A stretch of 64,000 nucleotides of DNA from Siphonodentalium dalli (Eukaryota > Mollusca > Scaphopoda > Gadilida > Siphonodentaliidae), in the NCBI GenBank assembly GCA_032622095.1, contig CP136063.1:142989950-143053949 (forward strand). The letters run 5' to 3'. The translations under genes and the position numbers were made by a program. Below, in pieces: positions 41,553-53,209 of this stretch (position 1 is its first letter; every line of letters begins with the position of its first letter). Below the pieces are notes generated by a model that saw only the letters and a list, made by a program, of their open reading frames with translations, was not told the origin of the DNA and searched no databases.

Positions 41553-42660
41553 CTGAAAAGTAATAATTGAACGTTTTAACCTCTAGCTTTATTGATAATG
41601 AAAAAAACAAAATAAACGTCTACACTTTGTTCAGATAATTATTTAAAAAAATTAAATGTTTTGGTATAGGTTCAACGTTAATAAAGAGCGTTGACGTATT
41701 ACTATTGTTTGTGGGTTGACCCTAAAATTACTCGTTCCAATCTACGTGTCAATATTAAAAATGTATGATGGTCAGACCATCGACATATAGCCTGTATCGT
41801 TGACGATTCACGCACGCGGATACCAAGTTCAATAAAGTTAAAAATTATATATTATGGTAGTTTACCATATAACAATTACAAAGCTCTTTTCACAAAAAAT
41901 ATGTTACACATTTTCATTGTGTCAAGAATTAAAAGTTAATTACTCGGTTTAACATCTGTGACTCAGTTTAGTTGAATTTTAATTTTGTGACCCTTAACTT
42001 TGGTCGAATTCAAGTATGTAATTGTTATATGGTAATCTCACACGTAGATAAAGTAACAGCTAAAGAGCGTTCCTCGATAATCTAATATAATTTTAAAAAT
42101 AAAAGAGTGTCTCTACTTATACGCGCCGATAATAAAGAGCGTTGACGTATTAATATTGTTTTGTTGGTTGACCCTAAAAATACTCGTTCCAATCTACGTG
42201 TCAATATTAAAATGTATGATGATCAGACCATCGACATATAGCCTGTATCGTTGACGATTCACGAACTCGGATATCAAGTTCAATAAAGTTAAAAAATTAT
42301 ATATTATGTTAGTTTACCATATAACAATTACAAAGCTCTTTTCACATAAAATATGTTACACATTTTTCAATGTGTCAAGAATTAAAAGTTAATTACTCCG
42401 TTTTAACATCTGTGACTCAGTTTAGTTGAATTTTAATATTGAGACCCTTAACTTTGGTCGAATTCAAGTATGTAATTGTTATATGGTAATCTCACACGTA
42501 GATAAAGTAACAACTAAAGAGCGTTCCTCGATAATCTAATATAATTTAAAAAATAAAAGAGCGTCTCTACTTATACGTGCCGATAATAAAGAGCGTTACG
42601 TTATCGTGATTTCGACTGTAATGTGTTACATATATATATTACAATTAGGTTAAGACTCAC
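41553..42660 (-). other. PolB intron (1,108 bp, phase 0)
   Basis: On the minus strand exon 1 ends ...AGGTGTCAG and the intron opens GTGAGTCTTAAC. It closes TTATTACTTTTCAG before AACTGTTTAAAAACATGG. Both exons are in the same phase and reading across the junction restores the Cys-rich motif followed by VQHTPNFLVAQTACYEC, which is expected in Polinton PolB. The intron is enlarged by a tandem duplication. Intron-bearing PolB genes imply Pol II transcription and nuclear splicing. Confidence 0.8.
41680..42596. repeat. 451-bp tandem duplication inside the PolB intron
   Basis: Two units (from AATAAAGAGCGTTGACGTAT at 41680 and 42131) and the start of a third (42586) lie head to tail. Each unit contains TAAAGAGCGT at its start and again near its end (42061, 42515). 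Each also has an inverted pair TTACCATATAACAATTAC ... GTAATTGTTATATGGTAA about 140 bp apart. Copies differ by scattered substitutions. Confidence 0.85.
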
Positions 42661-44461
42661 CTGACACCTAGCACATTTCTTGCATATATGATCCTCTTTA
42701 CAATCCTGGCAATCCTTTGTATGTAAAGGTGAATATCCTTCTGAACATTCCAGTATATCTTGTTGAAAGGTTTCAAAGTCAAAGAAACAGAATTTAGCTC
42801 TTTCATTGTCAGTAACAGGAGGTATGGCCCTTACATAACATTCGTGTCCTGCCATTGTGTATTTGTCACACGATCTACAAAATGTTTCTCGCACACGTGT
42901 TGATTCGGACGTCTTTTCCGTCTCTCCATGACTTTTGTACAGTCCAAGCATTTCCACCATTTCTCGCAAGGAGCTGTCGTTTCTTTCGAAGATCTGTCAA
43001 TAGGTTTTTCTTTATGACGCACGAAACATTGATGAGACATACACGTCATGTTACAATCTGAACAATGTTCTTTGATTTCACTTTGTTCACATTTATCACT
43101 TTTACACACGAAACAGGTGCGTTCACAATAATGCTTTCCTTTGGCTGCATAATGTTTTAAGCAATGCACACAGAAATATGCTGCACTAAAGAATCCTGTT
43201 ATGGATTGAATAGCGTGAAAATGTTCATTATCAGTCAGATATAAATATATCACGGGTCTTTCTGCACCGTCTGTAGGCGCGCTGGTAATGAATTTATTAC
43301 CTAATTTAGCACTAACGACTAGTATTGTCAAATTCAGAGTGTCCTCGAATGCTTTTAGGTCTGCTAAACTGGCTGGTCTGTCTGTTGGTACACCGGCGAT
43401 GTCACTGATTACTTTGGCTAATTTTCCTTGCTCAGTACGTGTTTTGGTCCTCATATGTTTGTAATAATTGATCGGTACTTTTCTGTAGTCCATGATGAGC
43501 TGTAAATTACTTCTGGTTCCTCTATTCTGGGTTATTTATAGCCATGCATCAGGACTGCAAATATTTAATTTACACCAACAAGTGGCGATAGCCCGAGCCA
43601 TACACATATTGTCGGTATTTTCAATCATAACGATCGATGTTTTATTTCTTAGAATATTACTTTCAGAGTGTAACGCCGTTATCCTCCGCCATGCTCCACC
43701 TTTAGGTAACTCAATGGTGCCTATATCTATGCTGAAACTTTGATTAACAGTCAGTGTTTGGTTACTGTTCAAAACGAGTTCGATTCTGTCAATCAACGTG
43801 TTAGCATTTAACGTTTGCAACGTTTGTAACAGAACTATTATGGGGTTGTCCAAACTCTCATGGTGAATGATAACTCTGCCAAGATCATTGTCAGCCAAAT
43901 TTCCACGAGCTCTTTGAATAGTGTCCTCGAACATTGAATGTAGATTCCTGTATATGTCGATTAACTTTTTATCTTTGTAAATTTCATCTAGTTTGATTTC
44001 ATATGTTCTCTGTGTAGCCAAATTGTTTCCGAAGGTCCGTTCACTTCTTTTGCGAATGCTATATCCGGTTATTTGATTATCAGAACTGCTGGCTGTTTGA
44101 CTGTCTGATTTTATGGCTCCTTCGTCTTGATCAGGTGTATGTTCGTCTTCTCGGTTTTGTAAGCCTGATGGTCCAGCTGTATCGGGTTGTGAGTTGGTAA
44201 CATCATTTTTAGGTGCATCATCTTCTCCGTATCTGATTTGGTTCGGCCATGGGTCATCTCCTGAACAAAGCGTAGATGATTCAGCAATATCTTCATCAAG
44301 CTGATAAGCTTCTATAGCCCTGTCGTATTCTTCGATATATTGTAGAATACATTCTATCTCATAAATTTCCTCCACTGTTAGAGGTGTCATTATTTCTTCA
44401 GCCATTTTCGAGAATAAGTTCTGAGAAGTGATTACAACGGTGTCTATTCACTATATGGGAT

Positions 44462-44640
44462 GAAGCTTCGTCATAGATATTTATATACCATAACCCCCAA
44501 ACATAGTTAGCACGGATGAGGTAACATTATATAAGATTATATATGAGCGTAAGTATGAATAGGTCGATAAGTGGTTATTACGTAATGTTGTTATAACAAT
44601 GACACCGAAGTAACTTCTATTATTGAGCGTATTAGTACCT
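44462..44640. repeat. Right-arm-only continuation of the terminal tandem unit
   Basis: GAAGCTTCGTCATAGATATT occurs at 44463 and 44803, a spacing of 340 bp. The right arm thus has two complete units while the left arm has one and a third. This stretch is the part lacking on the left. Confidence 0.75.
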
Positions 44641-45923
44641 GTACGTATTATGTATACATATTTTTGATAACTAAGTATCGCGTTAATGCTAACAATGACA
44701 CATCTTATCACCTTACGTGATCATAATCCGTTAAACAACTAATGATGTTCAGACAAGCTATCGATAACTTAATTGAAAGCGTGTCTGAACATGCATAAAG
44801 GGAAGCTTCGTCATAGATATTTGTATACCATAACTACCTAACATAGTTAGCACCGATGAGGCAATATTATATAAGATTATATATGAGCGTAAGTATGAAT
44901 AGGTCGAAAAGTGGTTATTACGTAATGTTGTTATAACAATGACACCGAAGTAACTTCTATTATTGAGCGTATTAGCACCTGTTCGTATTATGTATACATA
45001 TTTTTGATAACTAATTATCGCGTTAATGCTAACAATGACACAGCTTATCAAACTTACGTGATCATATCCCGTTAAACAGGTAATGATGTTCAGACACGCG
45101 AGTGAGAGCTAACATCAAACTAGTCGAAACACTCATAGATGTCAACAGATATAATAGCAGTCATTTGGTAAATTTATCCGAGGTGTCACTCTTTTCGACC
45201 TATACAGTGTTACCCTATTGACCCGTGTGATTATGTGTGTGTACATACTTGAAAATTTGTTCCATCGAATATGTCAGTTCATTCGGGGTAGTAATTTCGC
45301 ATCAAGCTCTTCGTCTGAGCGTGATTCAAAATAGTACAACATCTCAATAATTTATAATTCGCGATAATGCACACGTGTCATGTACTCAATAACTTCATCG
45401 GGATAGAGAAGTAAAGAATAAACGCTCTTTATTATTTATGTAAGAGTAATGGTGTCAAATTATTTCAGGTATTGTGGAGACAATTATATGATGTATGGAC
45501 TGCGTCTGATTGATAAACACTGGAATGTATGCATTCATACGTATAGTGTCAATGGCCAAGATTACAGCGACTCGGACCAGTCCATACACATATAATTGGT
45601 ATAAAGCTATTTCTAAACATCGATTAATAAAATTAACAGAGTTTCATGAAAAATATTTAAAATTTGTTTGAACAAAAATAGTTGGCCTATAACAAAAGAT
45701 ATTACACGCAAATAATTTATAAACATTCGACATTTAATAGTCGACGGATATTTTTTTCAGTAAGAGACCGAAAACTTGTTATAAATTTTTTTAAACTTTT
45801 GTTTGAAAATTTTGGAAAAACAAATTATGTTTAAAAAAAAAATTTGGACAATTTTAGTACAACCAATTTTACCGCCAAAAAATCTATTTTTAAATGTGGA
45901 GACAACAAGCCTCCTGTACTACT
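44641..45923 (-). repeat. Polinton terminal inverted repeat, right
   Basis: Reverse complement of 29027-30287 with scattered substitutions and small indels (1,283 against 1,261 bp). The end CCTGTACTACT is followed by GATTGG. The divergence between arms indicates that the insertion is not very recent, or that arms are not being homogenised. Confidence 0.9.
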
Positions 45924-45929
45924 GATTGG
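45924..45929. repeat. Polinton target-site duplication, right (GATTGG)
   Basis: Perfect match to 29021-29026, immediately outside the right end. Confidence 0.92.
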
Positions 45930-48824
45930 CCATCATTTATAAATGTTCCAACCTTAGCGGGTGTCAGGTTGGATGAGAGGTACCAGTTGGGAACATCAAA
46001 GCCCACTGGGGTGCAAATGAAATGAGTCGCCACAAAACCTTATGTCACCACGTATCTGATAAACGTTAGTGATTGATATCGCGACAGGAACTGTCAATAG
46101 TGAGTAGGGATTATACAGTCAACATTAGCAAGTTACATGTACTTAGCATAATCAACGATATTTCGAAAAATGTAAATGATGAGTGAAGTTTGCGGGATTT
46201 GCCCGGTATATATATATATACTGCATTTAACCTGTTTTCTTCGGTTTAGCAACTAATCGCATCTTGTCATGCGATTCCACCGCTATGTGGAATGCATATA
46301 TGCGTTTGGGTTTGGGTTCATGATGTAAACTTTGGAAATTATAGGATGGATACCTCATCACCAAAGCGGGACCCCTATAGCCGCGACACTGCCTCGATAT
46401 GTTATAAGAGGGCGGATCAGATTGAAATTATATGATGACCATACGCTCATCTGAACGCATATATATCGCGTCCCTGCTTCGATACCTGATCAAAACAGAA
46501 CCCTTATAGTCACGTCACTACCTCGATATGTTAGGACGGATCAGTTTGAAATTATAGGACCACCACCCTCCCATAACCTTACCACCTCCCTGCTTCCACA
46601 GTATGGTGCACACACCCTCACAAAACGGACCCCATGCAACAACGTCCCTCCCTCGATATGTTATAATAAGTTGGAAATCATAGGATGGACGCAGTATATT
46701 TTGTACCATGAACATAATATTTTGTTTTCACACATCGCATGATTGTAATTTGTGCAACAATGATACCAAATAGTGGGTAGTACTTATCGCGACAATGATT
46801 TGTAATCACGTACAGACGTATAATGTACGCATATACAGTTTATTGATTAATTTGAAAAGGTACGTGCATATCATGTTAAACACTTGCGTGCCCATTGGAT
46901 AGCTCTGATAAGCGATTAACCTATCAACTTACGATTGGTTAATCATTTTATGCCGTGAGCCATGCCATGCTACACTTATTGTAAATCATTCACAGACAAC
47001 ATGTCGCTTGTAGGTAATCTAAAATAATCACTCGTTGATATTTGTGAAATTTGTGAGATTTTGTTAGCTCATCGTTTATAGTCGTAATCACAAATTGATA
47101 CCACGCATTCTTACTTTCCCATAGTAATTGTTTGTCAAACATCAGTCATTTTATGTCAGTCTAATTTGAAATAGGTATTCAGACATCTGGTAACGGGTGA
47201 ATGGGAGCAGAGTGGTGAGTTCTCCCACACGTTTCAGTGGTTTCAACACTCGCCAATGTTTAGGTATAACTGGCCCTAACACTCATTTCAAATCGTGTTA
47301 ACTTGAAATTTGAATGTTGAATACCCACCCCCTCAACTGAAAAAGAAACAGTAACAGCACAATCGGACACAGGGACATGTCTATGTACTAGAGTGTGTCT
47401 GTGGTACTCCACGGTTACTTTCCCAATTGCAGTGGTACTGCACCCATTGAACAAGATCAAGATAGGAAGTTTCCAGCTGGTTCTTCAAGCTTTCTATCTG
47501 TTAAACATGTCTAACCTGATACCACCATGTTTTGGAGAATTTCCATGCATCTGATGGTAATTTAGACCACAATTTTTACTAATATTTGAAAAAATATGCT
47601 AGTGATGCAAAATAAGTGGTATCCAAACAAATTTCTCACTAATTATTGGTTGTGAAATTAAACAATAAGACAATATGAACATGAATGTGGTGTAAATTGT
47701 TTGTATCAGCTTATCGGTATGAAACTTCCAACAGTTGAAATACTTTAACAAAAGTTAGCGTGAGACACCATCCAAGGCATCCAACACCCCACATTTCACT
47801 TAACTACTAAACTATTAATTATATATGTTTGTAGATTCATAATTTAGTGTAGAAATAATAAGTCGTAATTACCGCTGTACTATGAACCAATGTGGTAGTT
47901 AACTAAAATTTGTTCTACAAATTAATAAATACTATTTGTACTACAGGTATACAATTATTCATATATTGATCCCAGGACCCCATTTTAGTTTATTCACTTG
48001 TGAATAGTTCGAAGCCGTTTATTTAAAATTCGCTGTATTATACTGATGTTGTATTTAATTTTTCGGAAGAGATTCGGTCACACATATCACAGATGGGTCT
48101 ATGCGCAGTTGCAGTTCATCTCGATTATTGGTGAGGTTGTCGTAATTCGTATGCATACATGTCGGGTTTCTACTGACGTGCACCACATTCCACTTTCAAA
48201 AGTTTGCCTCGTTTAACAACTTTTCCATCCCTGATCATAAAATGTTTATTTGGATGTTCCTTCTAATATAATAGTGAGACTGCTACAAGCAGTTTGTTAG
48301 TGTCACTTTGTGATTAAAGCACATAATTTGGCACAGTTGATGGTTATATGTCCTCAATCATTTCCTAGCTGGTCCCAGCTGTCCGAAAATGCCAACTATA
48401 AAAACAAGGAAATTATCTCACGAATAATTTTAAATCAATTTGTTAAAATGTATGTAATTATTTTTGCAATTCAGAAATTATCTCACGAATAATTTTAAAA
48501 GTCTGTTTTTTTGCAATTCAGAAATTATCGCATGAATAATTTTAAATCAATTTGTTATAAAGTATGTAATTTATATCCATCGATGTAAAAAAATATAAGA
48601 TAAAACAGAACTAAATGGCTTTTTTTTGCGAGAAATTAAAAAAATGGAAAAAAATAATTGAATATCACCCCATATTACTATTTTGATCAAAATCATATTT
48701 AAAAGATCCATGGAGTCTATGTCGAGGTCTTCAGCTATGGTTTTAACAAACATAGCTAACATAGTTTTAACTGAAAACTTTCCATCCGACTCCAGTGTGC
48801 TATTGTCATACACTATAACTAAAA
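45930..48824. other. Unassigned DNA with three degenerate 128-bp repeats
   Basis: Around 46360-46700 the phrase GC-AC-(A/G)CCTCGATATGTTA with TTGAAATTATA-GA recurs three times about 128 bp apart. 48400-48560 repeats CAGAAATTATC-CA(C/T)GAATAATTTTAAA. Elsewhere AT-rich with no supported gene; open frames at 46518, 47260 and 48571 lack recognisable motifs. Confidence 0.5.
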
Positions 48825-49969
48825 TCTACTATATATTTTGGGACTTCTGTCTGTCTGGTGGCTCAATCGGTTAGGGGTACAACTCCAAGTCGTTTCGCCT
48901 TCCAGCGCTGGCGATAAGGGTTCAAATCCACATGTTTCCATCGTGGACTTTGTAACTCGAAATCGTTATCTGGGAAAGTTGCCAGTTACTTGCCGATGGC
49001 CGGTGGTTTGCCGCACATGGTCGACGAGTTTATCAGCCATTGAAATCACTGTTATATTAGCCGTAAGTGTGCGGATTTCCTCCACCATTAAAACTGGCAA
49101 TGTCGTGATATGGCCTTTGTGGCTAAAGCGACATAAAACCCCAATCAATCAATCAACTGTCTGTTTGTTGTTTGTCTGTTAGCTATGGCCGGGAAAACGG
49201 CTGGACCGATTGAGCTCAAACTTCCAATCTAAGGTTAAAAATCAACGGGGAGTGTTTACCGCCGTTTTGGAGAGGCTCATAGCACACATTCTCCACTACC
49301 AGTCACACAAATTACCGCCGTTGACACGGTGGTGTTAATCGCGTTGATAGTTAAAGAGCGTTCGTATCCGCAGTGTCGTTGATAAAGAGCGTATGTGCGT
49401 AATGTGATTCTTACGTCTGGGTCCACACGTGAGCGTGACTGTATCCAGACATGAGCGTGTTGTGTTATTCTTACATACTTAGGGCTTCCTAGGAACGACG
49501 GAGATTTTCATCGGGTCAGTTTTTTCGCCCGAGGTCATCTTCACCTTGAAACGGGTACCCACAAATGATATATATGTGTGCGTCCTTTATAGACTCGAAC
49601 CGATTGAGCTCAAACTAGGTGCAGCATACGTGTCTCGGAAGCTGTTGCAATTGCTTTTTCGAACAAAGCCATGAGACGAACCACGCCAGTTGTGATTCTT
49701 ATGTCTGTCTTCGTACTTAGGGGTTCCATGGAACGGGGGAGATATTCATCGGGTAAGTTTTTCCGCCCGAGGTGATCTTCACCTTGAAACGGGTACCCAC
49801 AAACGTACTCTTTTATGGACGGGTACCATCACGGGACGGGTACCATCATTTATCTTGATTAAAAAGGCAGAATTAACTCAATGGGTCAAATCGCTACCCC
49901 GACCTGACCTTGATCTTCAAAATGATCAATTCAAGATCAAAGCCCGGACGAAGTCGGGTCACCTGCTAG
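48825..49969 (+). mobile_element. Helitron-like unit 1 (5' TC ... CTAG 3'), SINE-interrupted
   Basis: The 5' end TCTACTATATATTTTGGGAC follows an A. The 3' end AGCCCGGACGAAGTCGGGTC-ACCTGCTAG (49941-49969) forms a CCC(G)GAC/GTCGGG stem a few nt before CTAG, the canonical Helitron terminus, and is followed by T. No Rep/helicase gene is present, so it is non-autonomous. Two internal blocks around TTCACCTTGAAACGGGTACC are duplicated. Confidence 0.7.
48858..49156 (+). mobile_element. tRNA-derived SINE
   Basis: GTGGCTCAATCGGTTAGGGG provides an A box (TGGCTCAATCGG) and GGTTCAAATCC at about 48919 a B box, the Pol III promoter of tRNA-derived SINEs. A non-tRNA body follows and the tail is (AATC)n at 49142-49156. 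CTGTCTG flanks it on both sides (48851-48857, 49157-49163), a target duplication. Not a functional tRNA: the cloverleaf and acceptor stem do not close. Confidence 0.8.
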
Positions 49970-50436
49970 TCTAATATATATTTTGGGACTTCTGTTTGTT
50001 TGTTTGTCTGTTAGCTATGTTGACAAAGAGCGTATGCGTGTATTGTGATTCTTATGTCGGGGGCCAGACGTGAGTGTGTCTGTATCCAGACATGAGCGTG
50101 TTCTTATTTCTGTTTTCGTACTTAGGGGTTCCAAGGAACGGGGGAGATTTTCATCGGGTAAGATTTTCCGCCCGAGGTGATCTTCACCTTGAAACGGGTA
50201 CCCACAAACGTACCTCTTTTAGGGACGGGTACCATCACGGGACGGGTACCAGCAATTCTCTTGAATTAACTCAAATTAAATTAAAAAATTAACGGATTTC
50301 GACGACATTTGATGCCTAGGGATACTTTTGTCGGGGGAGTGTTTTGGAGGGGTCAAATCGTTACCCCGACCTGAAATTGACCTTCATAATGGTCAATTCA
50401 AGGTCAAAGCCCGGATGAAGTCGGGTCACCTGCTAG
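49970..50436 (+). mobile_element. Helitron-like unit 2
   Basis: It starts TCTAATATATATTTTGGGAC directly after the previous CTAG and ends with the same CCCGGATGAAGTCGGGTCAC-CTGCTAG hairpin terminus. About 467 bp, an internally deleted relative of unit 1. Confidence 0.7.
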
Positions 50437-50470
50437 TCTATCTATACTATATATTTTGAGACTTCGTACT

Positions 50471-50512
<42 letters not shown>

Positions 50513-51969
50513 ATAGAATCCAAAACGCGTGTACAGATTGAGATCAAATTTCGTATGTAAGTGTCAAATCACACCGACACCGCCGTAGTCGCGGTTTAGA
50601 GAAGCCCAGAGCACCCGTTCTCCAATCTCAAATCATCACAAAGGCACGGCGGGGGTTAATCAAGTGATTATTTAATGAGCGTTTGTTTTTGACGCATCTC
50701 TATAAAGAGCGTCTGTTTCCCATTCAACGTTATTCGCATCTGCAGAGTTATACGGGAACGCAAACGTTATCGCTCGAAATTTATTCCCCGCGAGCACGGA
50801 TGGCGCGCTCTGTTTTTACAGTATATACCTTTGGTATATACCGAAATCATCCCAGATAATCACGAATATAGCATCAGATTTCTCCCCAGATATACTGTTA
50901 TAAAGCTACTGGAATCTGCCAATCTACGGGAAATTCCAGGGAATGCCGATTGAGCTCAAACTTGCTACCTACGGGAAGTGTCATATATATGAGTGTGTCC
51001 TTTATAGACTCTAACCGATTGAGCTCAAACTTGCTAAATAAGAAAATAGCCCCCAAGCCGTAAATATCAACAACAACGATATTACTAAATACACGTTTTC
51101 GGCAATGTGAGAGTTTTCGGGGAGCCGTGATGCCAACAACAACGACCCGAAGACAGATTTCCCGACGGGAAGCGTTTGTTTAAAATTCAATGCAATGTTA
51201 TCGTAGAGAGATTTCGCGAAACAAAGAATGCGTTGTCTGTCGTTCCTAGGAAGGGGGGGGGGATTTCTACGGGTAAATTTTTCCGCCAGAAACAAAAAAA
51301 ATAAATAAAACAATTTACAATTTAATTAAAACAATTTAATAACGTCATTATATATATATATACGAAGTCAACGTTATTAGCATCTGCATTGAGTGCATTT
51401 CCTAGAACGCAACACGTGTTTTACGTCGTCTTGAGGTTCACGATGGGAGTCATTTCAATGCAATGTTATCGCTCGAAACACGTGTTTACTTCGTGTTGAG
51501 GTTCACGATGGGAGTCTGACATTTCAATGCAATGTTATCGCTCGAAATATTATGCAGAAAGGCAGATCTCGGAAACGGGTGGAGCTATCGACCTGAAATT
51601 TGCTATGTGAATGTATCTTGCACCGGGTACAAATTTTATCGGGTCGCCGAGCCTATGCGACGCCCGTGCAGCGCATGCGCAGACGAGATCTCGGAAACGG
51701 GTGGAGCTATCGACTTGAAATTTGCTATGTGAATGTATCTTGGGCCGGGTACAAATTTGATCGGGTCGCCGAGCCCGTGCGACGCCAGCTTCGCGCATGC
51801 GCAGACCAGATCTCGGAAACGGGTGGAGCTACCGGGTACAATTTTTTCTTATTGAAACGCGTGGAGCTAAAAATTAAAAAAAAATATAAACAAATGTCAC
51901 AATTAACTCATTGAAAAACAAAAAATGTCATGTTTCGGACAAGCCACCGGTGGCGGGCTACCCTGCTAG
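50437..51969 (+). mobile_element. Helitron-like unit 3
   Basis: It starts TCTATCTATACTATATATTT(TGAGAC) and contains a long (TG)n tract at about 50477-50509. It ends GCCACCGGTGGCGGGC-TACCCTGCTAG. The 3' hairpin now uses CCACC/GGTGG, a different 3' end type from units 1-2. The tail carries direct repeats of GATCTCGGAAACGGGTGGAG about 125 bp apart. Confidence 0.75.
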
Positions 51970-53209
51970 TCTATCTATACTATATATTTTGAGACTTCGT
52001 ATATATGTGTGTATGTGTGTACTTCATAGAATCCAAAACGCGTGTACAGATTGAGCTCAAACTTCCTATGTAAGTGTCAAATCGCACCGACACGACCGTG
52101 GTCGCAGTTTAGAAAAGCTCAGAGCACCCGTTCTCCAATCTCAAATCACCGCAAAGGCACGGCGTGGGTTAATCAAGTGATTATTTAATGAGCGTTTGTT
52201 TTTGACGCATCTCTATAAAGAGCGTCTGTTTGCCATTCAACGCTATTTGCATCTGCAGAGATATATACGGAACATACATTAAATTTAAAAAACATTTGTT
52301 TCTGACCAACCCTGCGAGCACGGATGGCGCGCTTTGTTTTTACAGTATATAGTTATATACCGAAATCATCCCAGATAATCACGAATATAGCATCAGATTT
52401 CTCCCCAGATATACCGTTATAAAAAGCTACTGGAATCTGCCAATCTACGGGAAATTCCAGGGAATGCCGATTGAGCTCAAACTTGCTACCCACGGGAAGT
52501 GTCATATATATGAGTGTGTCCTTTATAGACTCGAACCGATTGAGCTCAAACTTGCTAAATAAGAAAATAGCCCCCAAGCCGTAAATATCAACAACAACGA
52601 TATTGCTACCTACGGGGAGCAACGTTATTAGCATCTGCAGAATTATGCAGAGAGAAAATGCTTTCCTATTTTTAGAACGCAACACATGTTTACGTCGCGT
52701 TGGTGATTGAGGTTCACAACGGGGTTAATTGACTGTCCGCTCTTTGCGACGATGAGGTTCACGGCGGGGACTATTGACCAACACTCACAATTTCGTCTTT
52801 TGCATCAGATACCAACACCTCGACCGATCGGGACGAAACTTGGTACGTGAGTGTAGTTTGACCAGGTGGTCGTCGCTGTCGTATTGGCGAGCCCGTGCGA
52901 CGCCCGTGCAGCGCATGCGCAGACGAGATCTCGGAAACGGGTGGAGCTATCGACTTAAAATTTGCTATGTGAATGTATCTTGCGCCGGGTACAAATTTTA
53001 TCGGGTCGCCGAGTCCGTGCGACGCCAGCTTCGCGCATGCGCAGACCAGATCTCGGAAACGGGTGGAGCTACCGGGTACAATTTTTTCTTATTGAAACGC
53101 GTGGAGCTAAAAATTAAAAAAAAATATAAACAAATGTCACAATTAACTCATTGAAAAACAAAAAATGTCATGTTTCGGACAAGCCGCCGGTGGCGGGCTA
53201 CCCTGCTAG
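51970..53209 (+). mobile_element. Helitron-like unit 4 (1,240 bp)
   Basis: It runs from TCTATCTATACTATATATTT to CTAG at 53206-53209, with a GCCGCCGGTGGCGGGC 3' hairpin. It shares its first kilobase nearly base for base with unit 5, at a spacing of exactly 1,240 bp. Confidence 0.8.

Larger units (their letters stand above)
38829..44405 (-). pseudogene. POLB: DNA polymerase B (protein-primed type), spliced, multiply disrupted
   Basis: This enzyme would replicate the element. Exon 1 runs 44405-42661, intron 42660-41553, exon 2 41552-38829; about 1,490 codons. The N-terminal 290 residues are acidic and Ser-rich, then give IENTDNMCMARAI, the usual head of Polinton PolB. Cys/His-rich motifs follow. 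Exonuclease motifs: FFDFETFQ near 42780, AHNFKGYDGYF near 41310, YCRSDVNIL near 40925. An endonuclease-like insert has FEFHGCQFHGCELC. Polymerase motifs: YFDFTSLYPNVL near 40050, LMLNSFWGKWG near 39510, YYDTDSCVF near 39220. Breaks: TAA at 43536-43538, frameshifts near 42885, 39940 and 39630. The same frame resumes after the TAA. Confidence 0.9.
29027..45923. mobile_element. Polinton/Maverick element, complete, 16,897 bp
   Basis: A self-synthesising DNA transposon and relative of adintoviruses. Ends are AGTAGTACAGGAGGCTTGTT and its complement, starting AG and ending CT as is usual, within a GATTGG duplication. It encodes the family's core set (ATPase, integrase, two capsid proteins, adenain-type protease, DNA polymerase B) in two opposed blocks, plus an unusual central block with TBP-like, PC4-like and F-box-like genes. 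PolB, minor capsid and tandem-PC4 genes are broken, so this copy is not autonomous as assembled. Sequencing indels could explain some breaks but not the two nonsense codons easily. Confidence 0.95.

Noticed and set aside
43494-43535. Short intron explaining the break between the two N-terminal PolB frames
   Set aside because: The two frames are in the same phase and separated only by a TAA. A GT donor at a suitable position is missing although TTTACAG resembles an acceptor; a nonsense codon is the simpler reading.
48858-48930. tRNA gene
   Set aside because: A and B boxes are present but the acceptor stem does not close. The unit continues into a SINE body with an (AATC)n tail and target duplications.
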